Of a DNA stretch of 64,000 nt, positions 45,296-53,137 are shown piece after piece. Each line of letters starts with the position of its first letter. Positions within the stretch are counted from its first letter, which is position 1. Under the pieces are notes generated by a model. The model did no database searches and had not been told where the DNA came from. It was given only the letters and a program-made list of their open reading frames with translations. Where the stretch lies: NCBI GenBank assembly GCA_039908525.1, contig JAMOAY010000012.1:1-64000 (forward strand), written 5' to 3'. The stretch is from Magnetaquicoccus sp039908525 (lineage in GTDB: Bacteria; Pseudomonadota; Magnetococcia; Magnetococcales; Magnetaquicoccaceae). A program made the position numbers and the translations under genes.

Positions 45296-48200
45296 TCACG
45301 CCGTCAACTGTTTCTGGCGTTTTTCGAACATCTCCAACATTTTCCAATGCACAATGGGGATCTCCAGCAGCGACTCCCACTGCAGGAGGTGCAACACCAC
45401 ATCCTGCGTGAACTGGAAACGCCAGGGACGACCGGTCGGTGCGAGATAGGTCTGCTCCCCGAAGAAACCACCCGAACGGATCAACTCCAGGGTCTGTCCC
45501 GCCCCGTCCAGAAAAGCCACCTCTCCCTGTTCCACCAGCCACAGGCGCGGGGCGCCATCCATCGGCACCCAACCACTGCCCGTCATCGACACCCGTTCCA
45601 TCACTTGGGCAATGCGCCCCAGGGAGAGGAAGGTGGTATGTTCGCCAAACAGCCAGGTTTTGCGCAACAGGGAGACCTTGACCATCCGGGCCTCCATCTG
45701 CGCCATCAGGCCATTCTCTTCCAGGAAGGCCCGCAGTTGCTCCGTGGAAAACTGGATGACGCTGCAATGGGAAACTGTACGATAGGTCCACTGACGCCGG
45801 CACTCCCGCCAGTCATCCTCGGTCTGCTGCTCCTGCGCGGTGAGCGGGGCGCTCTCCCCGCTCCGTTTGATGCTGTCCCCCGGAACACGTTCCGGTTGAT
45901 AACCAAACAGGGACTCGCTGCCGATCAGCGAGCCGAAGGCCAGATGGTTGTGCACGTTGGCGGCAGAGTTGAGATAGGCCACGGTACCCGACAGGATCAT
46001 ATCCAGGTGTTCGTGATCATCTCCGTCCCGCCTGCCGCGACGGATGATGGTCCCGGCGTTGTACTCCACCACCGGACTTTTCAGCAGCTCATGGATTTTA
46101 TCGATGGGCGCCTCCGGGAAAAAGGTGCGCAGGAACTGGCCGGCACGCTCCAACCGGTAATCCCGCTGACCGGCAATCAGCACATCCTCGGCGCCGAACG
46201 AGGATTCCGAACCGATCTCCATCTCCTGGGTGGTCAAATTGCGGGCAATGTGCGCCAGGATCAGACGGTCCGAGGGGTCGTGGCGGAAATCTTCCGCAAC
46301 GCCGTGAATCATGCCACCGCCGATATCCAGTTTTTTCAAATGGGCAGGGCGCAGATAATCCTCCTTGATCTTTTGCATGAAGGCGGCGGGTACATCCTTC
46401 TCCCCCTCTCCCACCATGCCATCCAGAACCTTGAATGCCGACAGGTCGGACCAATGGGCATAGGTGTGTTCGTCGCCCGCATCATCCCGGGCCCGGAAGA
46501 GAAACAGGGTGGTCTCCAGCGGATGGGGGGAAAAGATCGGCATCACCTCCAGACCGTCAAAGTTGTTCCACGCATCCACCACCAGATCCTGGATCTGGAA
46601 CAGTTGCGCAAATTTCGCTTCCTCCAGCGACATCAGCGCCGAAAATTTCTTGGTGACCGAGGCACGCACCAGCGGGGTGGCAAAATATTTCAAGCGCCGG
46701 TCCGACTGGATCAGAGCCGGCAGGCCGGCAAAATGGTCGTCATGGGCGTGGGTATGGAAAATGCCATCCACCTCGCTGATATCCACCCCCAGAGAGGTCA
46801 GCGACTGCAGAATGCCGGGACTGGCATCGATCAGATAGATGCGGCCATGGAACATGACCATGCTGCCCATGCTGGGGCGGTTGATATCCCAACCATCCCC
46901 CTCCCCGGTATGAATGACGGCAAAATGGTGCTGTTTGAGCTGATGGCGTCCCAGCGGATAGGGAGACTCGTAGGCCACGCCAGAGGGCAGGTTGAGATCC
47001 ACCTCGGTGGACTCCCCTTGAAAACAGAATTTATACCGGTTGAAGCCGGCCCGCTCCACCGTCACCCCATTGCGGATCTCCAGCGGTTTATCGTCGATTT
47101 CAAGGGTATCAAGAAAATCGGCGGGAGAGCGGATGGCCCCGAAGGCAAACTTCAGTTTGATGCGCATCATGATGTCGGCCGTGGCCGCATCCACGCCGCT
47201 GGCCATGATCTCTTCTCGGGAGACCAGGCCATAGTTGCCCCGATAGATGTAGGCCATCTGCGCCCGGACCTGGGCGGCGGAGCCGATCAGCATGGGCTTG
47301 AGACCGGTATTGTTGGGATGTTTGGGGATGATGAGCCCCTGCCGGTAGAGCATCTGCAGCACGGGGAACTCGGCCAGATTGGCAAAACCGCCGTTTTGTA
47401 CGAGGACATCCGACAGAAGAATCACGTTGGGGCCCGTCTCGAAAGGTACGCCATCCTTGCTGGTATTGCTGATGTACCCGCGGCGCATCAGGTGTTTGAC
47501 CACCTCTCCGGGACAACCGCACAGGATGTAGAGCCCTGCTTCGGGCACCTGCAGCCAGAACACCCCCGGCGCCACCTGCAGGGTGAGCAGATTGCGCATG
47601 GCCACCCGCATGGCCACTTCGGCCTGTTTGCGCACCACGATCTCTTTTTCCAGGGCCACGGTTCTGGCCTGCACCTGCCGCCGCAGGACCAGATTACCCA
47701 CGAACAGCAGGACCAGCATCCCGGCCGCACTGGCGGCCACCGGCAACACCCATTTGGGGAAGGCCTTTTTGGTGCCTCCTTCGTACCAGAGGTTGAAGGA
47801 TTGGTAGTAGAAGGAGTCGCTGTCCGCTTTCATGGCCCGCAGATCCCGGTCCAGGGCCTGCAACAGATCGGCGTTGCGGTTTTTGGGGGTGGCGAAACGG
47901 ATCTCCATCGGACAGCAGACCACGGGGCTTTTGTAGACCGCGAAGCCTTTGTCGAGCATCATGCCGGCGGAACGGGAGATGATGCCGGCATCGGCATCGT
48001 TGTCGGTCACTGTTTGCAAGACGGTTTCGTAATCCGCCTGATTCAGGGGGTAGATTTCGATGCCGAGTTGGGAGAGGAGCGCCTTGAAGCGGACGAAATA
48101 GATGTCATCCTTCATGCCCGCCACAATTTTGCCTTTCAGCTTGGGCAGGGCATCCAGGTCCGGGTTCCAGACGTAGAGCTGCCCCCAGTTGGCGAAGGCG

Positions 48201-48541
48201 GTCTCTTCGGAAAAACTGAACTTTTCCACCCGCTCTGGCGTGTGGGCGATGGCGACCTGCAGGTCGATTGTGCCATCGAGCAGCCGTTGATAGGTTTCGG
48301 CCCAGGTGCCGAACACATAGTTCAGTTTCCACCCCTCTTTGGAGGCGGTCTGTTCCAGCAGGTCGATGTAGAAACCCTTGATGCGTCCATCCTTGTCGGC
48401 GAACACACCGGGTTCGTTCTGGTAGACCCCCACGTTGACGGAGCGCGCCTCTGCACTGACGGAAACAGGATCCAGGAAGGCGGCGAACAGCAACACCAGG
48501 GGCAGACAATGGCGGCAGAACCACCTCAGCAGATGCAACAT
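45296..48541 (-). CDS. fusion of periplasmic solute-binding, metallo-beta-lactamase and cNMP-binding domains
   Basis: 1081 aa from the ATG at 48541. A signal segment is followed by a family-3 solute-binding domain at about 35-275 (GFYIDLLEQTASKEGWKLNYVFG). A membrane span lies near 285-307 (WVLPVAASAAGMLVLLFVGNLVL). A poorly known module follows (ILLSDVLVQNGGFANLAEFPVLQML). Then comes a metallo-beta-lactamase fold with the metal motif HTHAHDDH near residue 595. The C-terminus holds two regions resembling cyclic-nucleotide-binding beta-rolls, at roughly 810-900 and 960-1060 (LWLVEQGEVAFLDG, GGFFGEQTYL). The layout suggests a transmembrane receptor that senses a small solute outside and controls a metal-dependent hydrolase inside, modulated by a nucleotide. 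Substrate and ligand are unknown. It stands alone, with no transporter genes beside it. Confidence 0.8.
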   Translation of the reverse strand: MLHLLRWFCRHCLPLVLLFAAFLDPVSVSAEARSVNVGVYQNEPGVFADKDGRIKGFYIDLLEQTASKEGWKLNYVFGTWAETYQRLLDGTIDLQVAIAHTPERVEKFSFSEETAFANWGQLYVWNPDLDALPKLKGKIVAGMKDDIYFVRFKALLSQLGIEIYPLNQADYETVLQTVTDNDADAGIISRSAGMMLDKGFAVYKSPVVCCPMEIRFATPKNRNADLLQALDRDLRAMKADSDSFYYQSFNLWYEGGTKKAFPKWVLPVAASAAGMLVLLFVGNLVLRRQVQARTVALEKEIVVRKQAEVAMRVAMRNLLTLQVAPGVFWLQVPEAGLYILCGCPGEVVKHLMRRGYISNTSKDGVPFETGPNVILLSDVLVQNGGFANLAEFPVLQMLYRQGLIIPKHPNNTGLKPMLIGSAAQVRAQMAYIYRGNYGLVSREEIMASGVDAATADIMMRIKLKFAFGAIRSPADFLDTLEIDDKPLEIRNGVTVERAGFNRYKFCFQGESTEVDLNLPSGVAYESPYPLGRHQLKQHHFAVIHTGEGDGWDINRPSMGSMVMFHGRIYLIDASPGILQSLTSLGVDISEVDGIFHTHAHDDHFAGLPALIQSDRRLKYFATPLVRASVTKKFSALMSLEEAKFAQLFQIQDLVVDAWNNFDGLEVMPIFSPHPLETTLFLFRARDDAGDEHTYAHWSDLSAFKVLDGMVGEGEKDVPAAFMQKIKEDYLRPAHLKKLDIGGGMIHGVAEDFRHDPSDRLILAHIARNLTTQEMEIGSESSFGAEDVLIAGQRDYRLERAGQFLRTFFPEAPIDKIHELLKSPVVEYNAGTIIRRGRRDGDDHEHLDMILSGTVAYLNSAANVHNHLAFGSLIGSESLFGYQPERVPGDSIKRSGESAPLTAQEQQTEDDWRECRRQWTYRTVSHCSVIQFSTEQLRAFLEENGLMAQMEARMVKVSLLRKTWLFGEHTTFLSLGRIAQVMERVSMTGSGWVPMDGAPRLWLVEQGEVAFLDGAGQTLELIRSGGFFGEQTYLAPTGRPWRFQFTQDVVLHLLQWESLLEIPIVHWKMLEMFEKRQKQLTA

Positions 48542-48736
48542 GACGGCACAATACCCTTCCGCGACAAACCGGCGGGATAACAATGGAAGAGGCTCACCCC
48601 ATCGACCAAGCAAATCTCGTGCCCGTCAAGACAGGTGGCAAACAGGCGGCAGCACACCATCTGCCAAAAAAGTTCGCAGACATTACCCCTTATAGCACAG
48701 CCGCAGGAAACTCCGCCAGAAAAAAACAGGGATTTG

Positions 48737-49804
48737 TTATTCCTGTCTGGCCAATACCGATGGATGTGAACAGGCCGGGTGGGGGACTCCGCCCTGCTGT
48801 GGCCCGTAGTAGTCCAGGTACCACGCCACGAACCGTTCGATGCCGGTACGGATGGTGGTGTTGGGTCGAAAACCCACGGCCTGTTCCAGTTCGCTGATGT
48901 CGGCGTAGGTGTCGGGTACATCACCGGGTTGCAGTGGGAGCAGCTGGATCCGTGCCTTTTTCCCCAGCACCTCTTCCAGGGTCTGGATGTAGACCATCAG
49001 GGGCACCGGTTGGTTGTTGCCGATGTTGTAAAGCCGGCAGGGCGGGGTGGTGGGCAGGGGCTCTGCCGTCCGCCCGTCTGCGGTGGCGGGAGCGCCGGGC
49101 ACCTGGGCCAACACCCGCACGACCCCCTCGATGATATCATCGATATAGGTGAAATCACGCTGGTGATGACCATGATTGAAAACGGGGATGGGTTCGTCGG
49201 CCAGAATTTTGCGGGTGAACAGAAACAGGGCCATGTCCGGTCGTCCCCAGGGGCCGTAGACGGTAAAGAAGCGCAATCCGGTTGCCGGCAGACCGTACAG
49301 ATGACTGTAGGTGTAGGCCATCAGCTCGTTGCTTTTCTTGCTGGCGGCATACAGGGAGAGGGGGTGGTCGACCCGGTCGCGCACCGAAAACGGCAGGTGG
49401 CTGTTGGCTCCATAGACGGAGCTGGACGAGGCGTACAGCAGATGTCCCACCCGGTTGTGGCGGCAGCCTTCGAGAACATTGAGGAAACCGACAATGTTGC
49501 TCTCGATGTAGGCATGGGGATTTTCCAGGGAGTAGCGCACACCGGGCTGTGCCGCCAGATGGACCACCTGATCAAACCGACCTTCGGCGAACAGGGCGCG
49601 CATGGAGTCCCGCTGGATCAGATCATCGCACAGAAAACGGAAACCGTGTTGCTGTCGCAACAGCGCCAGGCGGGCCTCTTTCAGGGCGACATCATAATAT
49701 TCGTTCAGGTTGTCCAGCCCCACCACCTCGTCTCCCCGTGCCAACAGACGGGTGGAGAGGTGAAAGCCGATAAACCCGGCTGCTCCCGTGACAAGAATCC
49801 TCAT
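48737..49804 (-). CDS. NAD-dependent epimerase, UDP-glucuronate 4-epimerase type
   Basis: 355 aa from the ATG at 49804 with GGGAG six bases upstream. Extended short-chain dehydrogenase: NAD loop GAAGFIGFHL, DNLNEYYDVALKEARLALL (typical of the glucuronate epimerases), catalytic ASSSSVYG and YAASKKSNELMA. The C-terminal half has the family's DFTYIDDIIEGV and GDVPDTYADISEL. It would convert UDP-glucuronate to UDP-galacturonate for surface polysaccharide. No other polysaccharide gene lies nearby. An insert near residues 255-270 is Ala/Pro/Thr-rich. Divergent from dnaB. Confidence 0.88.
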   Translation of the reverse strand: MRILVTGAAGFIGFHLSTRLLARGDEVVGLDNLNEYYDVALKEARLALLRQQHGFRFLCDDLIQRDSMRALFAEGRFDQVVHLAAQPGVRYSLENPHAYIESNIVGFLNVLEGCRHNRVGHLLYASSSSVYGANSHLPFSVRDRVDHPLSLYAASKKSNELMAYTYSHLYGLPATGLRFFTVYGPWGRPDMALFLFTRKILADEPIPVFNHGHHQRDFTYIDDIIEGVVRVLAQVPGAPATADGRTAEPLPTTPPCRLYNIGNNQPVPLMVYIQTLEEVLGKKARIQLLPLQPGDVPDTYADISELEQAVGFRPNTTIRTGIERFVAWYLDYYGPQQGGVPHPACSHPSVLARQE

Positions 49805-49863
49805 AGATGCTCCCGTGCCAAGAGCTGTGCAAAGCGGTCCCCCTGTGGCTCCCGGTTTCCCAC

Positions 49864-49892
49864 TTGGCAAGGGATCCAGGAGCGGCTACACT
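49864..49892 (+). promoter_or_regulatory. candidate sigma-70 promoter for dnaB
   Basis: TTGGCA at 49864-49869, a 17-base spacer, then TACACT at 49887-49892, about 73 bases before the dnaB ATG, in the gap between two divergent genes. Confidence 0.5.
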
Positions 49893-49965
49893 GTACTCCA
49901 AGTGCAAGGAGGCGGTAAAGGCACCGTTGCGACCTCCCGGTTGGACGAACGAGGATACAGAAACC

Positions 49966-51411
49966 ATGGGAGAGACTCTCCAACCCAGTGCAGAGGAGGA
50001 CAGCGGTTCCGCTCCCCAGGTTGTACCGGAGGTTGGTGCGCCGCCATTGCCGGGCGGGCGGGCGGCGTTGCCCACCCGACGACCGGCCTGGAACAACGCC
50101 GCCGAGCAGTCGGTGTTGGGCGCCATCCTGCTCGACAACACCGTGCATGACCAGGTGGCCGCCATCCTGCAGCCGCAGGATTTCTATGCCGGGGCCCATC
50201 GGGCCATCTACCAGGCCATCTGCACCTTGCTGGACCGGGGAGAGCCTGCCGACCCGATTGTTTTGCAGCACTTTTTGCAAAAAAGTGACGAGCTGCAGGC
50301 GGTCGGGGGGGGTGGCTATCTGGCCCAACTGATCGAAACCGTTCCCGGCACCGCCAATGCCGCCGCCTATGCCCGTCTGGTCAGGGACAAGGCCCTGCTG
50401 CGGGAGTTGGCGCAGCAGGCGGCCCATATTGCGGAGTCCGTCTATCAGAGCAAAAACCTGCCCACCGACCAGTTGCTGGATGAGGCGGAACAGCGCATCT
50501 TTTCGGTGGGTGAGGGGCGCAATCAGCGCAGTGGCAGCTATTTCACCCTGAAATCCGTTTTGATGCCGGTGCTGCACAGCATCGATCAACAAATGCGGCA
50601 CAAGGGCACCGTGACCGGTGTCCCCACCGGGTTTGCGGATCTGGACAAGATGCTGTCTGGTTTGCAAAAATCGGATCTTCTGATCCTGGCCGGTCGTCCC
50701 TCCATGGGCAAGACCTCCTTCGCCATGAACATTGCGGCCAACAGCGCCGTTGATCATCAGGTCCCGGTGGCCATCTTTTCTCTGGAGATGTCCAAGGAGC
50801 AGCTGGTCTCCCGCATGCTCTCGTCTGCCGCCCGTATCGATGCGCAAAAGCTGCGGACCGGCTGGCTGGACGACAAGGATTATGGACAGTTGATCAGCAT
50901 GGCCAACCATCTCTCCCAGGCCCCGCTGTTCATCGACGACACCCCGGCCATCTCCATCTCCTCGTTGCGGGCCAGGGCCCGCCGCATGCGGCGGGAGCAG
51001 AAGATCCAGCTCATACTGATCGACTATCTGCAGTTGATGCAGGGGGATGCCAGGACCGAAAACCGGGTCCAGGAGATTTCACAGATCAGCCGTGGTCTGA
51101 AAGCTCTGGCGAAAGAGCTGAATGTGCCCATCATCGCTCTTTCCCAGTTGTCGCGCAAGCTGGAGGAGCGGCCCAACAAACGGCCCATCCTGTCGGACCT
51201 GCGCGAGTCAGGCGCCATCGAGCAGGATGCCGATGTGGTGATGTTTGTGTTTCGGGAGGAGGTCTACAAGGACAATGATCCCTCTCTGCAGGGGCTGGCG
51301 GAGATCATCGTGGCCAAACAGCGCAACGGTCCGACCGGCAAGGTCAAGTTGACCTTCCTGAAACAGTATACCCGGTTTGAAAATTATGCCGACCCCCGTT
51401 ATGGGGGGTGA
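49966..51411 (+). CDS. dnaB: replicative DNA helicase DnaB
   Basis: 481 aa from the ATG at 49966 (GAGG upstream); the frame is open back to 49807 but the extra residues do not fit the family. The N-terminal helical domain starts NNAAEQSVLGAILLDN. The RecA core has Walker A AGRPSMGKTSFAMNIA, FSLEMSKEQLVSRMLS, Walker B LILIDYLQLM, and LSQLSRKLEERPNKRPILSDLRESGAIEQDAD. It unwinds the replication fork and recruits DnaG, encoded at 8392-10203. The first 40 residues are a Pro/Gly-rich extension beyond the usual start. It is followed 12 bases later by alr, the common dnaB-alr pairing. Confidence 0.97.
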   Translation: MGETLQPSAEEDSGSAPQVVPEVGAPPLPGGRAALPTRRPAWNNAAEQSVLGAILLDNTVHDQVAAILQPQDFYAGAHRAIYQAICTLLDRGEPADPIVLQHFLQKSDELQAVGGGGYLAQLIETVPGTANAAAYARLVRDKALLRELAQQAAHIAESVYQSKNLPTDQLLDEAEQRIFSVGEGRNQRSGSYFTLKSVLMPVLHSIDQQMRHKGTVTGVPTGFADLDKMLSGLQKSDLLILAGRPSMGKTSFAMNIAANSAVDHQVPVAIFSLEMSKEQLVSRMLSSAARIDAQKLRTGWLDDKDYGQLISMANHLSQAPLFIDDTPAISISSLRARARRMRREQKIQLILIDYLQLMQGDARTENRVQEISQISRGLKALAKELNVPIIALSQLSRKLEERPNKRPILSDLRESGAIEQDADVVMFVFREEVYKDNDPSLQGLAEIIVAKQRNGPTGKVKLTFLKQYTRFENYADPRYGG

Positions 51412-51423
51412 GCGGGGCAGTGG

Positions 51424-52548
51424 ATGGGGGTGTGGATGGGCGACGAGCACAAACGGGCGGCCTGGCTGGAGATCGATCTGGGGGCTGTGCAGCACAATTT
51501 TTCCCGGGCGAAACAGGCGGTGGCGCCTGGGGTGGGGCTGTTCCCGGTGGTCAAGGCCAACGGTTATGGTCTGGGGGCTGTGCCCATTGCCCGTGCTCTG
51601 CTGGAGGCTGGGGCCGACGGTTTTTGTGTGGCCCATCTGGAAGAGGCCGAGCAGCTGCGCTGCGCCGGGATCACCGCGCCTCTGGTTCTGCTGTCCGGGC
51701 TCTCTGCGGGGAGGGAAGAGGCTGTTGTGGCGTTGGATCTGTGGCCATTTGTGTTTGATGTCGAGCGTCTGCCTGCCTTGAGCCGGGCGGCCGGGCAGAA
51801 AGTGGTTCCTCTGTTTCTCAAGGTGGACACCGGCATGGGCCGGCTGGGTCTGGCCCCTTCGGAGGTGGCCGCTGCCGTGGCCCAGAGCAGGGCGTTGCCC
51901 GGTTTGCAGCTGCTGGGTCTTGTCTCGCACCTGGCCTGTGCCGATCAACCGGACCATCCGACCAACGATCGGCAGTTGCAGACTCTGCAGGCGCTGCTCT
52001 CCCGGACGGGCATGGGGGGCAGTCGGGTTTCGTTGGCCAACAGTGCCGCCCTGCTCTCCCGGGCCGACACCCATTTCTCCTGGGTGCGGCCTGGCATCAT
52101 ACTTTATGGCGCCTCGCCTTTTTTTCCGGCCAATGCGGCGCGGGAGATCGGCTTGCGACCGGTGGTGCGTTGGGTGGCCCGTATCCTCCAGATCAGCGCG
52201 TTGCCTGCGGGTGGCAGTGTTGGTTATGGGCAGACGTTTGTGGCGGAGCGTCCTTCCCGCATCGCCCTGTTGCCGGTGGGCTATGCCGATGGGTATAACC
52301 GGCTGCTGGGCAATCTGGGTGTGGTGTTGGTCACGGGGCGGCGTGTGCCGGTGGTGGGTCGGGTCTCCATGGACATGATTGCCATCGATGTCACCGGGTT
52401 GCCTTCCGTCGAGGTTGGTCAGCCGGTCGTCTTGTTGGGCAGTGATGGCGAGGAGCGGATTGATGTGGAGGAGATGGCAACCTGGCGAGGAACACTTCCC
52501 TATGAGGTGTTGTGCAATTTCGGGACGCGCCTGCCGCGGCACTACTAA
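51424..52548 (+). CDS. alr: alanine racemase
   Basis: 374 aa, ATG at 51424. Fold-type III PLP enzyme: the PLP lysine lies in VVKANGYGLGAV, the catalytic Tyr region is GSVGYGQTFVA, and conserved blocks include KVDTGMGRLG, WVRPGIILYGASPF, PVGYADGYNR and GRVSMDMIAIDV. It makes D-alanine for peptidoglycan. Ends with the usual LCNFGTRLPR. An internal ATG at 51436 is an alternative start. Confidence 0.96.
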   Translation: MGVWMGDEHKRAAWLEIDLGAVQHNFSRAKQAVAPGVGLFPVVKANGYGLGAVPIARALLEAGADGFCVAHLEEAEQLRCAGITAPLVLLSGLSAGREEAVVALDLWPFVFDVERLPALSRAAGQKVVPLFLKVDTGMGRLGLAPSEVAAAVAQSRALPGLQLLGLVSHLACADQPDHPTNDRQLQTLQALLSRTGMGGSRVSLANSAALLSRADTHFSWVRPGIILYGASPFFPANAAREIGLRPVVRWVARILQISALPAGGSVGYGQTFVAERPSRIALLPVGYADGYNRLLGNLGVVLVTGRRVPVVGRVSMDMIAIDVTGLPSVEVGQPVVLLGSDGEERIDVEEMATWRGTLPYEVLCNFGTRLPRHY

Positions 52549-52550
52549 AG

Positions 52551-52739
52551 TCGTATGGGGTCCAGGGGAGATTATCTCCCCTGGCGGGTGTCCAGAGGGC
52601 GGAGCCCTCTGGCGGGATGCAAGGGCGGAGCCCTTGCTGTCGTGCGCGCTTTCACAGAAGCCCATTGGCGCAGCCAATGGGCGCCGCGCGCACAAAGCCT
52701 GCCCCGCAGGGGCAGACTCTGGGAGGGCGGCAGCCCGAC
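52551..52739 (+). repeat. mosaic hairpin repeat, copy 1
   Basis: Begins TCGTATGGGGTCCAGG and contains successive perfect or near-perfect palindromes: CCAGGGGAG/CTCCCCTGG around ATTAT, CCAGAGGGC/GCCCTCTGG, GCAAGGGC/GCCCTTGC, GCCCATTGG/CCAATGGGC and TGCCCC/GGGGCA. The same order of modules occurs at 55382-55565 and, reversed, at 52931-53080. This looks like a dispersed non-coding repeat family of this genome. Confidence 0.9.
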
Positions 52740-52824
52740 CTTCAGCCTCGCAGGCTGGGGGGGCTTTTTGGGGATGGGATGGTGGGCCGATATTGCATAG
52801 GGGGACATCCCCCGAGCCTGCCGC

Positions 52825-52943
52825 AGCTGACACGGTGCGAGTCGGGCTGTCGCCCCTTGAGCGTACCACAGCTGACACGGTGCGAGTCGGGCTGCCGCCC
52901 CTTGAGCGTACCACAGCTGACACGGTGCGAGTCGGGCTGCCGC
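52825..52943 (+). repeat. 45-bp tandem repeat
   Basis: Units start at 52825, 52870 and 52915. Each begins AGCTGACACGGTGCGAGTCG; the first two are full and differ by one base, the third is cut at about 52943 where it merges into the inverted hairpin repeat. The length is a multiple of three, so all frames stay open, but no protein is supported. Confidence 0.9.
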
Positions 52944-53080
52944 CCTCCAGGAGTGCCCCTGCGGGGCGTTTTGGGCGCGTTGCGCAAATTTTCTGCGAAA
53001 ATTTGCTTTGTGAAAACGCGCCTTTCATGCAGGGCTCCGCCCTGCACCCGCCAGGGGGGATGATCCCCCCTGGACCCCGC
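52931..53080 (-). repeat. mosaic hairpin repeat, inverted copy
   Basis: On the minus strand it reads GGGGTCCAGG-GGGGATCATCCCCC-CTGG, then GCAGGGC/GCCCTGC, and further modules ending in GGCGGCAGCCCGAC. This is the same order as the copies at 52551 and 55382, with more divergence in the middle. Copies 1 and 3 face each other across the 45-bp tandem repeat. Confidence 0.8.
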
Positions 53081-53137
53081 AATAATAAAAAGAATCTTAC
53101 AACCAAGCTGTTTCCTGTCCAGTACCGGATTTAGGTC

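Larger units (their letters stand above)
52549..53137. other. gene-free gap filled by hairpin repeats
   Basis: 589 bases between alr and priA. It is almost entirely a plus-oriented hairpin array (52551-52739), a minus-oriented copy (about 52931-53080) and a 45-bp tandem repeat between them. Frames through it are open on both strands but only translate the repeats (for example products starting MGSRGDYLPWRV), so I do not call genes. Confidence 0.8.

Noticed and set aside
52555..52800. Open frame starting MGSRGDYLPWRV, and a similar one at 55386-55628
   Set aside because: They are translations of the hairpin repeat; the opening is identical because the repeats are, and the products diverge after the repeat ends.
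52379..53134. Long plus-strand open frame across the alr/priA gap
   Set aside because: It runs out of frame through the end of alr and then through repeats; the 45-bp unit simply keeps it open.
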